Assembly: GCF_900129385.1 (NCBI RefSeq)
Contig: NZ_FQVO01000017.1
Span: 1-64,000 of the forward strand
Direction: 5' to 3'
Source of the DNA: Chryseobacterium takakiae
Lineage (GTDB): Bacteria > Bacteroidota > Bacteroidia > Flavobacteriales > Weeksellaceae
Length of the DNA: 64,000 nt
A program made the position numbers and the translations under genes. The notes beneath the pieces were generated by a model. That model searched no databases, was not told where the DNA came from, and saw nothing but the letters and a program-made list of their open reading frames with translations. Every line of letters starts with the position of its first letter. Positions within the stretch are counted from its first letter, which is position 1. Shown here piece by piece: positions 25,551 through 35,754 of this stretch.

Positions 25551-26369
25551 CTACTTTTTCAGTTTTTCTATTCTTTTGATTTCATTCAATAGTAAAGGAA
25601 AAGCAGGTAGTGCCATCCCGCCATGATCAAATCCCTGAAGTTCATATAAAGTAGTGTCTTTATGGCCTTTCAGCTTCATCATACGTGCCATGTACGCATT
25701 TTCTTCGTATCTGCCTAACAGCTCTTTTTCCCGGTCACCGGTTATGAGGATCAAAGGAGGAGCATCTGCCCTGATGAAATGCAGGGGTGCGTATTCATCA
25801 ATTCTTGCATCCAGTTCATCAATTCCTCTTTCTTTTCTTGTGGTAAAATGTGAGATCATTTGTCCGCTGAAAGGAACGATTGCAGCAAGTTTATTGGCAT
25901 CGATTCCATATTTGTTAAGGTACATTTTATTTAACCCAACCATAATTGCCAGATAACCTCCGGCTGAATGTCCGGAAATAAAAATCTTATTTTCATCACC
26001 TCCGTATTTTTTAATATTATTGAAAACCCACGCAGTGGCCGCTGCTGCATCTTCGATATATTTCGGGGCGTTTACCTTTGGTGAAAGCCTGTAATTAACA
26101 CCAATCACGGCAATGCCTTTATTTTTTAATGCCTCAGGAATTTCTTTTTCTCCACCTGTAATTCCTCCGCCATGAAACCAGATCACCGTGGGAAAGTTTT
26201 TAACTTTTGCAGGAATATATACATCCAGAACACATCTCTCGTTGATATAAGCATCAGAGGCATTTGTTTTATTATCGTAATAATGAATATTGTTTTCGGT
26301 ACGGTATTCCTGCGAAAAAAACGGTATTGAAAACAGGGTGAGCATTAAAAATATCAGAATCCTTTTCAT
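25551..26369 (-). CDS. Exported carboxylesterase-like alpha/beta hydrolase
   Basis: A 272-residue alpha/beta hydrolase with signal peptide (MKRILIFLMLTLFSIPFFSQ). Seen: WFHGGGITGGEK oxyanion loop, nucleophile GHSAGGYLA, catalytic His in LQGFDHGGM. It is the second HGG-type exported esterase within 3 kb (see 23253-24275). Substrate unknown; acetyl-ester or polysaccharide de-esterification is possible. Confidence 0.87.
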   Translation of the reverse strand: MKRILIFLMLTLFSIPFFSQEYRTENNIHYYDNKTNASDAYINERCVLDVYIPAKVKNFPTVIWFHGGGITGGEKEIPEALKNKGIAVIGVNYRLSPKVNAPKYIEDAAAATAWVFNNIKKYGGDENKIFISGHSAGGYLAIMVGLNKMYLNKYGIDANKLAAIVPFSGQMISHFTTRKERGIDELDARIDEYAPLHFIRADAPPLILITGDREKELLGRYEENAYMARMMKLKGHKDTTLYELQGFDHGGMALPAFPLLLNEIKRIEKLKK

Positions 26370-26471
26370 TGTAAACTTTTTATTGGTTTAAAGATACAAA
26401 TTGAAGTTCAGTTATATAAAAAATGAACCCGGAAATATCCGGATTCATGGTTAATTCAGCAAAAAATGTAT

Positions 26472-29192
26472 TTAAAAATTAAAATTAAGCCTTGTAAATA
26501 CAAACCTTCCGTTTTGCCCAAACTGTGAGGTGGAACGTGAATATACAAATTGATCATTATTACTGGATGCGGGAAGATTTCTGGTCGGATAAATATCAAG
26601 CAGATTATTCACCCCTGCCGTAAGTCCGATATTCTTGGTAAACTGGTACGCTACGGAAACATCGGTAATGATTTTGTCGGTAATTTCCTGATGTTCATTA
26701 GGAGAAACAATTCCATCTCCGTTGGCATCGATAATATCCGGACTTGTCACTTTACCGAAATAGGTATTTCTAAGATAGAAAATGGCATTTCCCCACGTAA
26801 GCTGATTAGACAAACTTGCTTTCACTCTCGGAACGGCTTCTTCCAGATAAACTCTTGAAGCTTCGGAAAAATAGATATTGTCTAGACCGGCCGACTGCAA
26901 TGCACCTGATGAGTGGATGTTGCCTACTTTTTTTGTCCGGTTAAGGTTGATCGCGAAATTATTATCCAGTTTGAGACCGGAGAATTTTGCGTTGTGGCTT
27001 ATTACCACATCCAGTCCTTTTGTTTCGGTATCTATGGCATTCGTAAAAAGCTGTACGGCATTTACACCCGCCGCATCAAACGCAGCCTGTGCCTGGGAAG
27101 GGACAGCCGCTCTTGTGAACTGTCCGGTAAGAACAATTCTGTCGTCAATTCTGGTAAAATATCCGTCTGCCGTAAAGCTCAGATTTGCAGCAGGTATTCT
27201 ATACGTGAATCCTACACTTGCAGATTTTGAGGTTTCCTGTTTCAGACCAGGAATTCCCAATAAATTGGCAACTTTGGAATCGTTACTGAAAGTTCCCACT
27301 TCCAGAAGCTGTCCATTCGTAAACAATGTAGAAGTTACATTATAATAAATCTGATGAATAGAGGGCGCCCTGAATCCTGTAGAACCTGCAAACCTGAAAT
27401 TCAGGTTTTGATCTACTTTGATCCTGGAAGCCAGCTTATAGTTGAATGTAGATCCGAAATCCGAATAATTTTCATACCGTACCGCAGCATCAGCCAAAAG
27501 CCAATCGGTAAAGTTGAATTCAACATCTGCATATCCGGCAACCGCCTGACGGTTTTTATTGACTGCGTTTTCCGGCCTGAATCCACTGAATACCTGAGAT
27601 CCTCCCGGAAGTGCCGCTCCAAAAAAATCGGTAGGGCGAGTCGTATTTCCGTTCCATAAATTACCGGAAACATCGTAAGTGGCGTAAGAGGCTTCTTCTC
27701 CCGCTGTTATTTTAAAGTTTTCATAACGGTGTTCCGCACCGAAAGCAATATTGATTCCGCTCCATACATCATATTTTTTTGAAAAATCAAGATTGATGGT
27801 ATTTTGGGAAAACCTCAGTCCTCCTGCATCAAACTCATTCGGAGAATTAAATCGTAAAGAAGTGTTTCCCGTATTTTTGATATCATAATTAAATGAATTT
27901 TGTCCAAACGTATTGCTAAAATCAACATTCCAGCCTTTCCAGTTTCCTTTGATTCCTGCCGAAAGAGAAAGATCCTGAATATCCGTTCCAATCTGCGGCA
28001 GATATCCGTTCGGGTATAATCCTGTAAAGGTTCTGCTCTGGTTGGGTCTTCTGTAAAAACCTCCGGATGTACCGTGCCTGAAGCTGTAACCGCCAAAAGT
28101 ATACAACTTCCAGTTGTCATTCAACGGAACTTCAATATTGGCGAAAAGCTGGTGGTTATTCAGTTTCGATTGTCCTACCTGCATATTGAAATCTTTTCTG
28201 GTCATTCCGCGATAAGCCAACTCCTGATCGGTTACATTGGCACCCAAAAGCCCCTGTAATGCAGAAATTGTAGTTGCCGACTGAATCTGATTCTGAAAAG
28301 CCTGGGAAAAATAGTTTACATCCTGCGCATACTGGTGAATCGTATTAATAATCTGCTGTGAGTTTGCCGAATTATTGATGTTGTTGAACAGTGAAGAAAG
28401 ATTGACACCGTTATTTAAAGCACGCTGTTCAATCGCATTGTAGGCATTGAAAATGGCTCCGCTTTCCGTTCCCGCTCTGAAAGTAGGATTTCTGAACTGT
28501 GACGTCCAGGTAATATTATAAAAACCTCCTCTTTTCCCGATTTTATTTCCGTAATTAAGGTCAATCTGAATATTCTGCCCATCAAAATCTCCGGTATGAT
28601 CGTTTGCAGCAGGCGTAAGATTTCCGCCGTAGCTTAACTGTCCTGTCAGCTTTCCGGTATCTCTTTTTAGCCCTAAGTTAATCACCCCGGCAATCGCATC
28701 GGAACCATATTGTGCGGAAGCACCATCCCTTAAGACTTCAATCCTGCTGATGGCAAAAGACGGAATGGCATTAAGGTCGGTTCCTACGGTTCCTCTTCCC
28801 GGTGATCCGTTAACATTTACGAGTGCTGAAGTATGTCTTCTTTTTCCGTTTACCAGAACCAAAACCTGATCCGGACCAAGACCTCTCAACTGTGCAGGGT
28901 CCAAATGATCGGTTCCGTCTGCATTGGTCTGTATGGTTGATGTGAATGACGGCGCGATAGCATTAAGAATTTGTCCTATATTGGTCTGCGGTAAAATAAC
29001 CGAAGATTCTTTAATATTAAACACATCCACCGGAACAGGACTGTCCGTTTTTGATCTCGCTCCGCTTCTGGAACCCAGGATCACAACTTCTTCTACATTA
29101 TTTGTTTTTAGCGTATCTTTTTCCTGTGCGTAGGTAAATGTTCCCAGGAAAAATAATACTGAAGCTGAAAAAATAGCTTTTTTATTCTTCAT
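26472..29192 (-). CDS. TonB-dependent outer-membrane receptor
   Basis: A 906-residue TonB-dependent receptor: signal peptide to about residue 22, VEEVVILGSRSGARSKTDSP, a plug domain with LVNGKRRHTSALVN and IEVLRDGASAQYGSDAIAGV, then a large barrel ending RFVFTRLNFNF with a terminal Phe. It lacks an obvious N-terminal carboxypeptidase-like domain, so it resembles the iron-complex receptor class more than SusC. No SusD-like partner is adjacent. Its promoter carries a dyad operator candidate. Confidence 0.9.
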   Translation of the reverse strand: MKNKKAIFSASVLFFLGTFTYAQEKDTLKTNNVEEVVILGSRSGARSKTDSPVPVDVFNIKESSVILPQTNIGQILNAIAPSFTSTIQTNADGTDHLDPAQLRGLGPDQVLVLVNGKRRHTSALVNVNGSPGRGTVGTDLNAIPSFAISRIEVLRDGASAQYGSDAIAGVINLGLKRDTGKLTGQLSYGGNLTPAANDHTGDFDGQNIQIDLNYGNKIGKRGGFYNITWTSQFRNPTFRAGTESGAIFNAYNAIEQRALNNGVNLSSLFNNINNSANSQQIINTIHQYAQDVNYFSQAFQNQIQSATTISALQGLLGANVTDQELAYRGMTRKDFNMQVGQSKLNNHQLFANIEVPLNDNWKLYTFGGYSFRHGTSGGFYRRPNQSRTFTGLYPNGYLPQIGTDIQDLSLSAGIKGNWKGWNVDFSNTFGQNSFNYDIKNTGNTSLRFNSPNEFDAGGLRFSQNTINLDFSKKYDVWSGINIAFGAEHRYENFKITAGEEASYATYDVSGNLWNGNTTRPTDFFGAALPGGSQVFSGFRPENAVNKNRQAVAGYADVEFNFTDWLLADAAVRYENYSDFGSTFNYKLASRIKVDQNLNFRFAGSTGFRAPSIHQIYYNVTSTLFTNGQLLEVGTFSNDSKVANLLGIPGLKQETSKSASVGFTYRIPAANLSFTADGYFTRIDDRIVLTGQFTRAAVPSQAQAAFDAAGVNAVQLFTNAIDTETKGLDVVISHNAKFSGLKLDNNFAINLNRTKKVGNIHSSGALQSAGLDNIYFSEASRVYLEEAVPRVKASLSNQLTWGNAIFYLRNTYFGKVTSPDIIDANGDGIVSPNEHQEITDKIITDVSVAYQFTKNIGLTAGVNNLLDIYPTRNLPASSNNDQFVYSRSTSQFGQNGRFVFTRLNFNF

Positions 29193-29220
29193 ACATTGCT
29201 CTTTTAATTATTTGAAGCAG

Positions 29221-29267
29221 CAAATGTAAAGCATATTTATTAGTCCACAAAATTTATAGACTAATAA
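29221..29267 (-). promoter_or_regulatory. Receptor promoter with flanking dyad
   Basis: Minus strand: TTG (29250-29248), a 19-bp spacer and -7 box TACATTTG (29228-29221), 28 bp before the start. A 9-bp perfect inverted repeat TTATTAGTC / GACTAATAA (29237-29245 and 29259-29267, centres 22 bp apart, about two helical turns) brackets the -33 element. Best read as an operator for a dimeric regulator; regulator unknown. Confidence 0.65.
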
Positions 29268-29299
29268 AATACAGAAATTTAAATCGCCGTTTTTTGTTT

Positions 29300-31633
29300 T
29301 TAAATCTTTGTTAATTTAGCATATTTCAGGATGAGATTCTTTTCACCTTCATGTTGAAAGATCACTTTTGCCTTGATATTCTGAGGATCGGTACCGTCGA
29401 GGAAAGTCACTTCACCGATTCCGAACCGGTCGTGTCTCACCTTGTCTCCCACTTCGATATCCTGTGAAGAAGCTCCGCTCGGGTTGATAATTTTTGCCGT
29501 GCTTACCGGTTTTAGCTTACGGGGTTCAGCAATTGGTTTTGAATTGTCACTTCTTTCAATGCTTTTCTTTTCAACTTTTTTAAAGCTTCTCATCTCGGAC
29601 GGATGCTCGTCGAAAATATTAGATTTTACTCCTGAGTTATTGATAAAACGTTTTTCAATGGCCGGATTTACAAATTCCAGATAAATATCATCAATTTCAC
29701 TCAGGAATCTTGAAGGTTCCGCATCAGTAATTTTCCCCCACTGGAAACGGGAAATAGCATACGAGAAAAATGCCTGCTTTTCGGCTCTTGTTAAGGCAAC
29801 ATAGAACAGACGTCTTTCTTCTTCAAGATCTTCTCTTGTAGACGAACTCATAAAGCTTGGGAACAGGTTTTCTTCCAGACCCACCAGGTGAACCACCGGA
29901 AATTCCAGTCCTTTTGAAAGGTGAATGGTCATTAAAGAAACCATATCTTCTTCATTATTTTTATCCTGGGTATCTGCAGAAAGGGCAATATTTTCAAGGA
30001 AATTCGGTAAACTCGGATCTCCGTCTTCCAGCTGCATCTGTTCTTCAATAAATCCCTGCATAGAGTTCATCAATTCCTGAACGTTTTCTACGCGGGAAAT
30101 TCCTTCCGGAGTCTGATCGTCTTTTAAAAACTTAATCAGCCCGCTTCTTTTGGCCACTTCCATCGCTACACTGTAAGCGGTTTCCGTTTTCAACAATACC
30201 TGAAATGCTTTGATCATGGACCAGAAATCACTGAGCTTATTCAAAACGCCATTGTTAAAGCCTAAATGTGGTGAATACATTGGAAGATTGTCTAATACTT
30301 TCGATACCGAAACATTCTGCGCATCGGCAAAGACAACCAACTTGTTCTGAGTGGTTTCACCGATTCCTCTTGCAGGATAGTTGATGATCCTCATCAATGC
30401 TTCCGAATCGTTTTCGTTTACCAATAAACGAAGATAAGCAATAAGGTCTTTTACTTCTTTCCTTTGATAGAATGACAGACCTCCATATACTTTATAAGGA
30501 ATATTTTTACGTCTTAATGCATCTTCAAATGCCCTTGTCTGGGAATTGGTACGGTATAATATGGCAAAATCGCTGTATTTTCTCTGTTCTCGGTTCCTGG
30601 TTTCCCAGATATTTCCGGCCACAAAATTCGCTTCATCGGCATCGGAAAGAGAACGATAAATTTTAATTTTATCTCCTTCTTCATTTTCACTGAAAACATT
30701 CTTTTTGAACTGCTGAAGGTTTTTTGCAATGACTACATTGGCAGCATTTACAATATTCTGTGTAGAACGGTAATTCTGCTCCAGGGAAACCGTTACGGCA
30801 TCCGGATAATCTTTTTTAAAGTTTAAGATATTATAGATATTTGCGCCACGAAATGAATAAATAGACTGCGCATCGTCTCCTACCACGCAGATATTTTCAA
30901 ATTTTGAAGCCAGTGCTTTTACAATAAGATACTGCGAATGATTCGTGTCCTGATACTCATCCACTAGAATATACCTGAATCGGTCCTGATATTTGGCAAG
31001 CACTTCCGGAAAACGTGTAAGCAGCTCATTGGTCTTCAGCAGCAAATCATCAAAATCCATAGATCCGTTCTTGAAGCACTGTTCAACATAGCGCTGATAA
31101 ATCTGCCCGATGAATTTCATGTTGGCCTTCTCATCCGCTTCAATAAGCTCGGGATTGGCATAATAAGCCTTTACGGTAATCAGATTATTTTTATAGGTAG
31201 AAATTCTTGCCTGAACTTTTTTGGGTTTATACAAATCGGCATCAATATTCATATCTTTCAATACTTTTTTGATGACATTCAGGGCATCCTGCTGATCATA
31301 AATGGTAAAATTGGAAGGATATCCCAGATAGTGCGCTTCGTTTCTCAGGATTCTTGCAAAAACCGAGTGAAAAGTTCCCATCCAGAGACTTCTTGCATTG
31401 CTTTGCCCCACTACTTTGGCAATACGTTCCTTCATTTCTTTTGCTGCCTTGTTGGTAAAGGTTAAAGCTAAAATATTAAAAGGATCTACTCCATTTGTAA
31501 TGAGGTGCGCAATACGCATCGTAAGTACACGGGTCTTCCCTGAACCCGCGCCCGCGAGAACCATTAGCGGTCCATTTAATGTGGTAACGGCTTCAAATTG
31601 TGATTCATTCAGTCCTTTCAGATAATCCTCCAT
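29300..31633 (-). CDS. uvrD: UvrD/PcrA-type ATP-dependent helicase
   Basis: A 777-residue superfamily I 3'-5' DNA helicase. Seen: Walker A AGAGSGKTRVL near residue 33, DDLL and DEYQDTN (motif II), VGDDAQSIYSFRGA (motif III), EQNYRST (motif IV), TIHLSKGLEFP (motif V) and YVALTRAEKQ (motif VI). The C-terminal GDKVRHDRFGIGEV is typical of PcrA-like proteins. The start ATG 31633 (MEDYLKGLN) follows an excellent promoter. It acts in nucleotide excision repair and fork maintenance. Confidence 0.95.
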   Translation of the reverse strand: MEDYLKGLNESQFEAVTTLNGPLMVLAGAGSGKTRVLTMRIAHLITNGVDPFNILALTFTNKAAKEMKERIAKVVGQSNARSLWMGTFHSVFARILRNEAHYLGYPSNFTIYDQQDALNVIKKVLKDMNIDADLYKPKKVQARISTYKNNLITVKAYYANPELIEADEKANMKFIGQIYQRYVEQCFKNGSMDFDDLLLKTNELLTRFPEVLAKYQDRFRYILVDEYQDTNHSQYLIVKALASKFENICVVGDDAQSIYSFRGANIYNILNFKKDYPDAVTVSLEQNYRSTQNIVNAANVVIAKNLQQFKKNVFSENEEGDKIKIYRSLSDADEANFVAGNIWETRNREQRKYSDFAILYRTNSQTRAFEDALRRKNIPYKVYGGLSFYQRKEVKDLIAYLRLLVNENDSEALMRIINYPARGIGETTQNKLVVFADAQNVSVSKVLDNLPMYSPHLGFNNGVLNKLSDFWSMIKAFQVLLKTETAYSVAMEVAKRSGLIKFLKDDQTPEGISRVENVQELMNSMQGFIEEQMQLEDGDPSLPNFLENIALSADTQDKNNEEDMVSLMTIHLSKGLEFPVVHLVGLEENLFPSFMSSSTREDLEEERRLFYVALTRAEKQAFFSYAISRFQWGKITDAEPSRFLSEIDDIYLEFVNPAIEKRFINNSGVKSNIFDEHPSEMRSFKKVEKKSIERSDNSKPIAEPRKLKPVSTAKIINPSGASSQDIEVGDKVRHDRFGIGEVTFLDGTDPQNIKAKVIFQHEGEKNLILKYAKLTKI

Positions 31634-31656
31634 GCTTGCAAAAAATTTTGGGAACA

Positions 31657-31687
31657 CAAAATTAGTGTATTATATGGAGAATTCAAA
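31657..31687 (-). promoter_or_regulatory. Promoter of the helicase gene
   Basis: Minus strand: TTTG (31687-31684), a 19-bp spacer, then TAATTTTG (31664-31657), an exact Bacteroidota promoter, 23 bp before the ATG. Confidence 0.75.
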
Positions 31688-31782
31688 TTCGATGATAATG
31701 TAAATAGTGTTAAATTAATTCTTTAATCTTACTAAATAAATTTTCAGAGAAAACTGATAGAAATCGCTCATGCTGATCTAAA

Positions 31783-32151
31783 TTATTTTATATAATGCCT
31801 GATTCTTTCCACCATATTTCCCAGATCGAAAGGTTTGGCGATAAATTCGTCTGCGCCGGCATCTAGTGCAGACTGCTCCAGCCCGCGGCTTGCCGACATG
31901 ATGAGTACGGGAATGTCCTGAAAATGTTCATGAGCCTTGATGAGTCTGCAAAAATCTCTGCCGTCTTCACCGGACAGCCACATATCCATTAAAATAACAT
32001 CGGGTTTCTTATAAGGGTCCAGTGCATTAAACATTTCTGAACCTTTATAAAATTTGGAAACTTCAAATCCCTCAAAATCAAGCATCATTTCAATAGAATC
32101 AACAATCGCGGGACTGTCATCCACTACCATAATTTTTGCAGCATTAGACAT
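31783..32151 (-). CDS. Single-domain response regulator
   Basis: A 122-residue CheY-like receiver domain with no output domain. Expected residues: acid pair VVDDSP near 10-11, phosphoacceptor Asp in VILMDMWL, Thr/Ser in VLIMSASR and Lys in FIAKPFD. It lies 11 bp downstream of the PAS histidine kinase gene and is cotranscribed, so it is likely its substrate, in a relay or by protein binding. Confidence 0.93.
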   Translation of the reverse strand: MSNAAKIMVVDDSPAIVDSIEMMLDFEGFEVSKFYKGSEMFNALDPYKKPDVILMDMWLSGEDGRDFCRLIKAHEHFQDIPVLIMSASRGLEQSALDAGADEFIAKPFDLGNMVERIRHYIK

Positions 32152-32162
32152 GGTAACTTAAA

Positions 32163-34019
32163 TTAATTTTTATACTTGGGGATTCTGAAGCAAAAATCAG
32201 ACCCTTCTCCTTCTACAGAAGAAACAAAAATTTCTCCGCCCGTCCTTCTTATAATTTCGGCCGAGATAAAAAGTCCCAGTCCGAGCCCTGAAAATGTATA
32301 GTCTTTTGATCCATTGATCCGGTAATACTGTTCAAAAACTTTCGATTGTTTATCCTGAGGAATACCGATTCCAAAATCTTTAACATTAAATTGCGCCTGA
32401 TCTCCGTGTAAGCTCGTGGATATATGTACTTCATCAGCATCCGGAGAATATTTGATGGCGTTGCTGATAAGGTTGGCAATCACCTGGGATATCCTGTGAC
32501 GATCTGCAAAAACTTCTCCGATTGTGCCGGATCTGCTTACAAAAAGTTTATGTCTAGAAGTCATTTGCTGTTCTTCCACTACTTCATCCACCAGTTTATC
32601 AAAATCAAACAGAGACTCATTGAGCTGCATTTGTCCTTTCTGGATCTTGGTTACATCAAGCAATTCGTTGATAAGTCCCGTTAAAAGATCAATCTGGTAA
32701 TCCATTCTTCTGGCAACGTTTGCATTTTTAGGATCGCCCGCCTTTTCAAGATTGTTTTTGATGAATTGCGTATATAATTTCAGGCTGGTAAGCGGTGTTT
32801 TAAGCTCATGGCTTGCTATTCCCAGAAAATTATCTTTCTGGGTTTCGAGTTGCTTGAATTCGTCAATATCCGTAAAAGTCCCTGTCCATTGGTTAACTTC
32901 CCCGCTTTCGGAAAAATTGGGAATTGCTCTTCCTAGAAACCATCTGTAATTTCCTTTCTGCATAGGATCCCCAAGTTCATATTCCATCACGAAAGGGGTA
33001 TTGGTTTTTACACATTCTTCCCAAGCCTCATCGACTTTTCTTATGGTTTCCGGCCTCATCATTCTTTTTACAAGGCTGGTCTGGTTTTCGTTTTCCGTTG
33101 AGCCGGTGTATCGGTACCAACTTTTATTCATATAGGTAATTTCACCTTTTGTATCGCAAGTCCACACAAACTGAGGCATGGAATCTGCAAGGTCCCGGAA
33201 TTTCTTTTCCCTTTCCTGAATTTCTTTTTTTGCCATTACCAGATCTGTAATGTCCACGGCCATGTTCAGGATGGCATACACTTCTCCATTAGGACTTTTC
33301 AGAGGTTTGTAAGAAAAGTCGTAATAAAATGTCTGAAGTTTTCCATTTACTATAAGATCTGCGCTGGCTTCCTTCGAAGCATACGTTTCTCCGGTTTTAA
33401 AAATATTTTTCAGAATCCCTATAAATGGCTGTCCCTCAAGTTCAGGAAGCGCATCCTCAAGTTTCATCCCTACTACAGAAGAACTTTTACCCCAGGTTTT
33501 AAGCATCTGATCGTTGGCAAATTCTATGTAAAGATCTTCTGTTCTGTAAATGGCTATCGGATAATCAGATTTTTTGATGAGATGCTCAAAACGGTATTCA
33601 CTTTCCTTAAGCTTTCTTTCTGAAGAGATCTGATCAGTAACTTCGGTTGCAACGATGCTTATTCCGATGATTTTTTTATCATCATTATAAACAGGAGCGA
33701 AAATAAAAGTAAAAAAATATTCGTCATATTTACCGTATTTTTCTAAAAATACAGGCCATTTGTTTCCTTTAAAAATTTCTCCTGTACGGTACACATTTTC
33801 TAAAATTTCCTTGAAACCCTGATCTATTATTTCAGGAAGTATCTCAAATAAAGATTTGCCAATAACAGAAGTTTGTTTACCCCAGATTTCCAACATCTGC
33901 GGATTGGCACTGTTGATGCTGAAATTGTCACCGGTGAGCAGACACATGGCTACGGGCGCCTGGCTAAAGAGGGTAATAAGCGACTCCTGTGAAACATTTT
34001 GCTCTAAAAAGCTTTTCAT
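32163..34019 (-). CDS. Multi-PAS sensor histidine kinase
   Basis: A 618-residue soluble histidine kinase: three PAS domains (about residues 10-125, 140-265 and 275-385, each followed by a PAC-like segment), HisKA with SHELKTPLTSLKLY, and HATPase with NLISNAIKYSP (N box), DFGIGIPQ (G1) and GLGLGLFISAEI (G2). There is no transmembrane segment, so it senses a cytoplasmic signal, perhaps redox or a bound cofactor. It is followed by a single-domain receiver. Confidence 0.94.
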   Translation of the reverse strand: MKSFLEQNVSQESLITLFSQAPVAMCLLTGDNFSINSANPQMLEIWGKQTSVIGKSLFEILPEIIDQGFKEILENVYRTGEIFKGNKWPVFLEKYGKYDEYFFTFIFAPVYNDDKKIIGISIVATEVTDQISSERKLKESEYRFEHLIKKSDYPIAIYRTEDLYIEFANDQMLKTWGKSSSVVGMKLEDALPELEGQPFIGILKNIFKTGETYASKEASADLIVNGKLQTFYYDFSYKPLKSPNGEVYAILNMAVDITDLVMAKKEIQEREKKFRDLADSMPQFVWTCDTKGEITYMNKSWYRYTGSTENENQTSLVKRMMRPETIRKVDEAWEECVKTNTPFVMEYELGDPMQKGNYRWFLGRAIPNFSESGEVNQWTGTFTDIDEFKQLETQKDNFLGIASHELKTPLTSLKLYTQFIKNNLEKAGDPKNANVARRMDYQIDLLTGLINELLDVTKIQKGQMQLNESLFDFDKLVDEVVEEQQMTSRHKLFVSRSGTIGEVFADRHRISQVIANLISNAIKYSPDADEVHISTSLHGDQAQFNVKDFGIGIPQDKQSKVFEQYYRINGSKDYTFSGLGLGLFISAEIIRRTGGEIFVSSVEGEGSDFCFRIPKYKN

Positions 34020-34394
34020 TATTTTAGGATTGTTTATTGTAAAAATACTTCATATTCCGAATACTATAAAATAAAATAATACCACGCAATGGCGGTATTT
34101 TGAATAAATATACGACTTTTTGGAATGCAGCTTTTAAATTTTATACAACTATTTTTATAGTAAATTATATCCATCAATTGCTACATTCAAAAATAAAAAT
34201 ACTTATAATATTTATTTTCAGATAGTAATACTTTTTTTTGAATATTAATTCTTTAATACCAATAAGGTTGAATTGCAGAATCAAGCTAATGAACCTTCCA
34301 ATTTAAACAGATTCTAAAGTCTGAAAAATTATCCTGGCAAGATTGTAACATTTAAAGTAAATTTGGCACTAATTGACAAAACAATTTCTATTTT
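34020..34394 (+). promoter_or_regulatory. 375-bp intergenic region with M16 promoter
   Basis: AT-rich region between the divergent histidine kinase and M16 peptidase genes. The only clear element is the -7 box TAAATTTG at 34358-34365, 29 bp before the M16 ATG, with a weak TGG at the expected -33 spacing. No RNA gene or open frame is apparent. Confidence 0.6.
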
Positions 34395-35708
34395 ATGAAA
34401 AAGCGACTTCTTTCTGTTGCAGCAGCGGCATTCTTCGGAATGGCTTTGAATGCGCAACAAATTAAATTTGAAGAGTATGACTTACCAAACGGTCTTCACG
34501 TAATCCTTCACCAGGACAATTCGGCACCAGTTGTAACAACAGGGGTAATGTACCATGTGGGTGCAAAGGATGAAGTAAAAGGGAGAACCGGTTTTGCTCA
34601 CTTCTTCGAGCACCTTTTATTTGAAGGAACCCCTAATATTAAAAGAGGCGACTGGTTCAAGATAGTTTCTTCAAACGGAGGACAAAACAACGCTAATACA
34701 ACAAACGACAGAACGTATTATTATGAAACATTCCCTTCCAACAATGAACAGCTGGGTCTTTGGATGGAGGCTGAAAGAATGCGTCATGCTGTAATCAACC
34801 AGGTGGGCGTTGATACTCAGAGAGAAGTTGTAAAAGAAGAGAAAAGATTAAGAATGGACAACCAGCCTTACGGAAATCTTTTTTCAACCATTCAAAAGAA
34901 TTTATTTACCAATCACCCTTACAACTGGCCAACCATCGGTTCTATGGAAGATCTGAACTCCGCGAAACTTGAAGAGTTCCAGGCATTTTATAAGAAATAC
35001 TATGTTCCGAACAATGCTACTTTAGTGGTTGCAGGAGACATTAAACCAGAACAGACTAAAAAATGGATTCAGGAATATTACGGAGGAATTCCCAAAGGAA
35101 CGGTTTATCCTAAAAACTTCCCTAAAGATGCTCCTATCACTCAGGAAAAAGAAGTAACCGCTACGGATCCTAACATCCAGCTGCCAGCTTATGTTTTTGC
35201 TTACAGAACACCGGGTAATAAAGAAAAAGATGCTTATATTTTAGATATGCTTTCTTCCTATCTAAGCAGCGGTAAATCTTCTGTCTTATATAAAAAGTTA
35301 GTAGATCAGGATAAAAAAGCATTACAGGTAGCTGCTTTCAACCAGGGTCTTGAAGATTACGGAATTTTTGCGTTCTTCGCAATTCCTATGGGGCAGACTA
35401 CAAAGGCAGCTTTACAAGCCGATATTGATGCTGAAATCAAAAAGCTTCAGACAACTCTTATTTCTGAAGAAGATTATCAGAAACTTCAAAATCAATTTGA
35501 AAATCAGTTTGTAAACTCCAACTCAAGCATCCAGGGAATTGCCGCTTCATTGGCAACGAACCACGTTTTGATGGGCAATACTAATCTTATCAATAAAGAA
35601 ATTGATATTTACAGATCAATCACCAGACAGGATCTTCAGAATGCTGCTAAAAAGTATCTTAATTCCAACCAAAGAATAATCATCAATTACGTGCCTGAAA
35701 AAAAGTAA
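34395..35708 (+). CDS. M16 zinc metallopeptidase, active subunit
   Basis: A 437-residue M16 (pitrilysin/insulinase) peptidase with signal peptide (residues 1-20). The inverted zinc motif HXXEH is seen as AHFFEHLLFEG near residue 73, with the third ligand expected about 75 residues later in EVVKEEKRL. Likely periplasmic, degrading peptides together with the next gene, which lacks this motif. The two form the usual M16 pair, cotranscribed with 46 bp between them. Confidence 0.93.
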   Translation: MKKRLLSVAAAAFFGMALNAQQIKFEEYDLPNGLHVILHQDNSAPVVTTGVMYHVGAKDEVKGRTGFAHFFEHLLFEGTPNIKRGDWFKIVSSNGGQNNANTTNDRTYYYETFPSNNEQLGLWMEAERMRHAVINQVGVDTQREVVKEEKRLRMDNQPYGNLFSTIQKNLFTNHPYNWPTIGSMEDLNSAKLEEFQAFYKKYYVPNNATLVVAGDIKPEQTKKWIQEYYGGIPKGTVYPKNFPKDAPITQEKEVTATDPNIQLPAYVFAYRTPGNKEKDAYILDMLSSYLSSGKSSVLYKKLVDQDKKALQVAAFNQGLEDYGIFAFFAIPMGQTTKAALQADIDAEIKKLQTTLISEEDYQKLQNQFENQFVNSNSSIQGIAASLATNHVLMGNTNLINKEIDIYRSITRQDLQNAAKKYLNSNQRIIINYVPEKK

Positions 35709-35754
35709 AAACTGATACGGGTTATTATTGATTATTAAAATTAAATTTTTACAA

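Noticed and set aside
26878..27345. Long plus-strand open frame (155 codons) inside the TonB receptor gene
   Set aside because: Antisense to a well-supported receptor gene; composition and lack of signals indicate a shadow frame.
34020..34394. Possible tRNA or small RNA in the 375-bp gap
   Set aside because: No cloverleaf, TPsiC-like segment or convincing hairpin with a T run was found.
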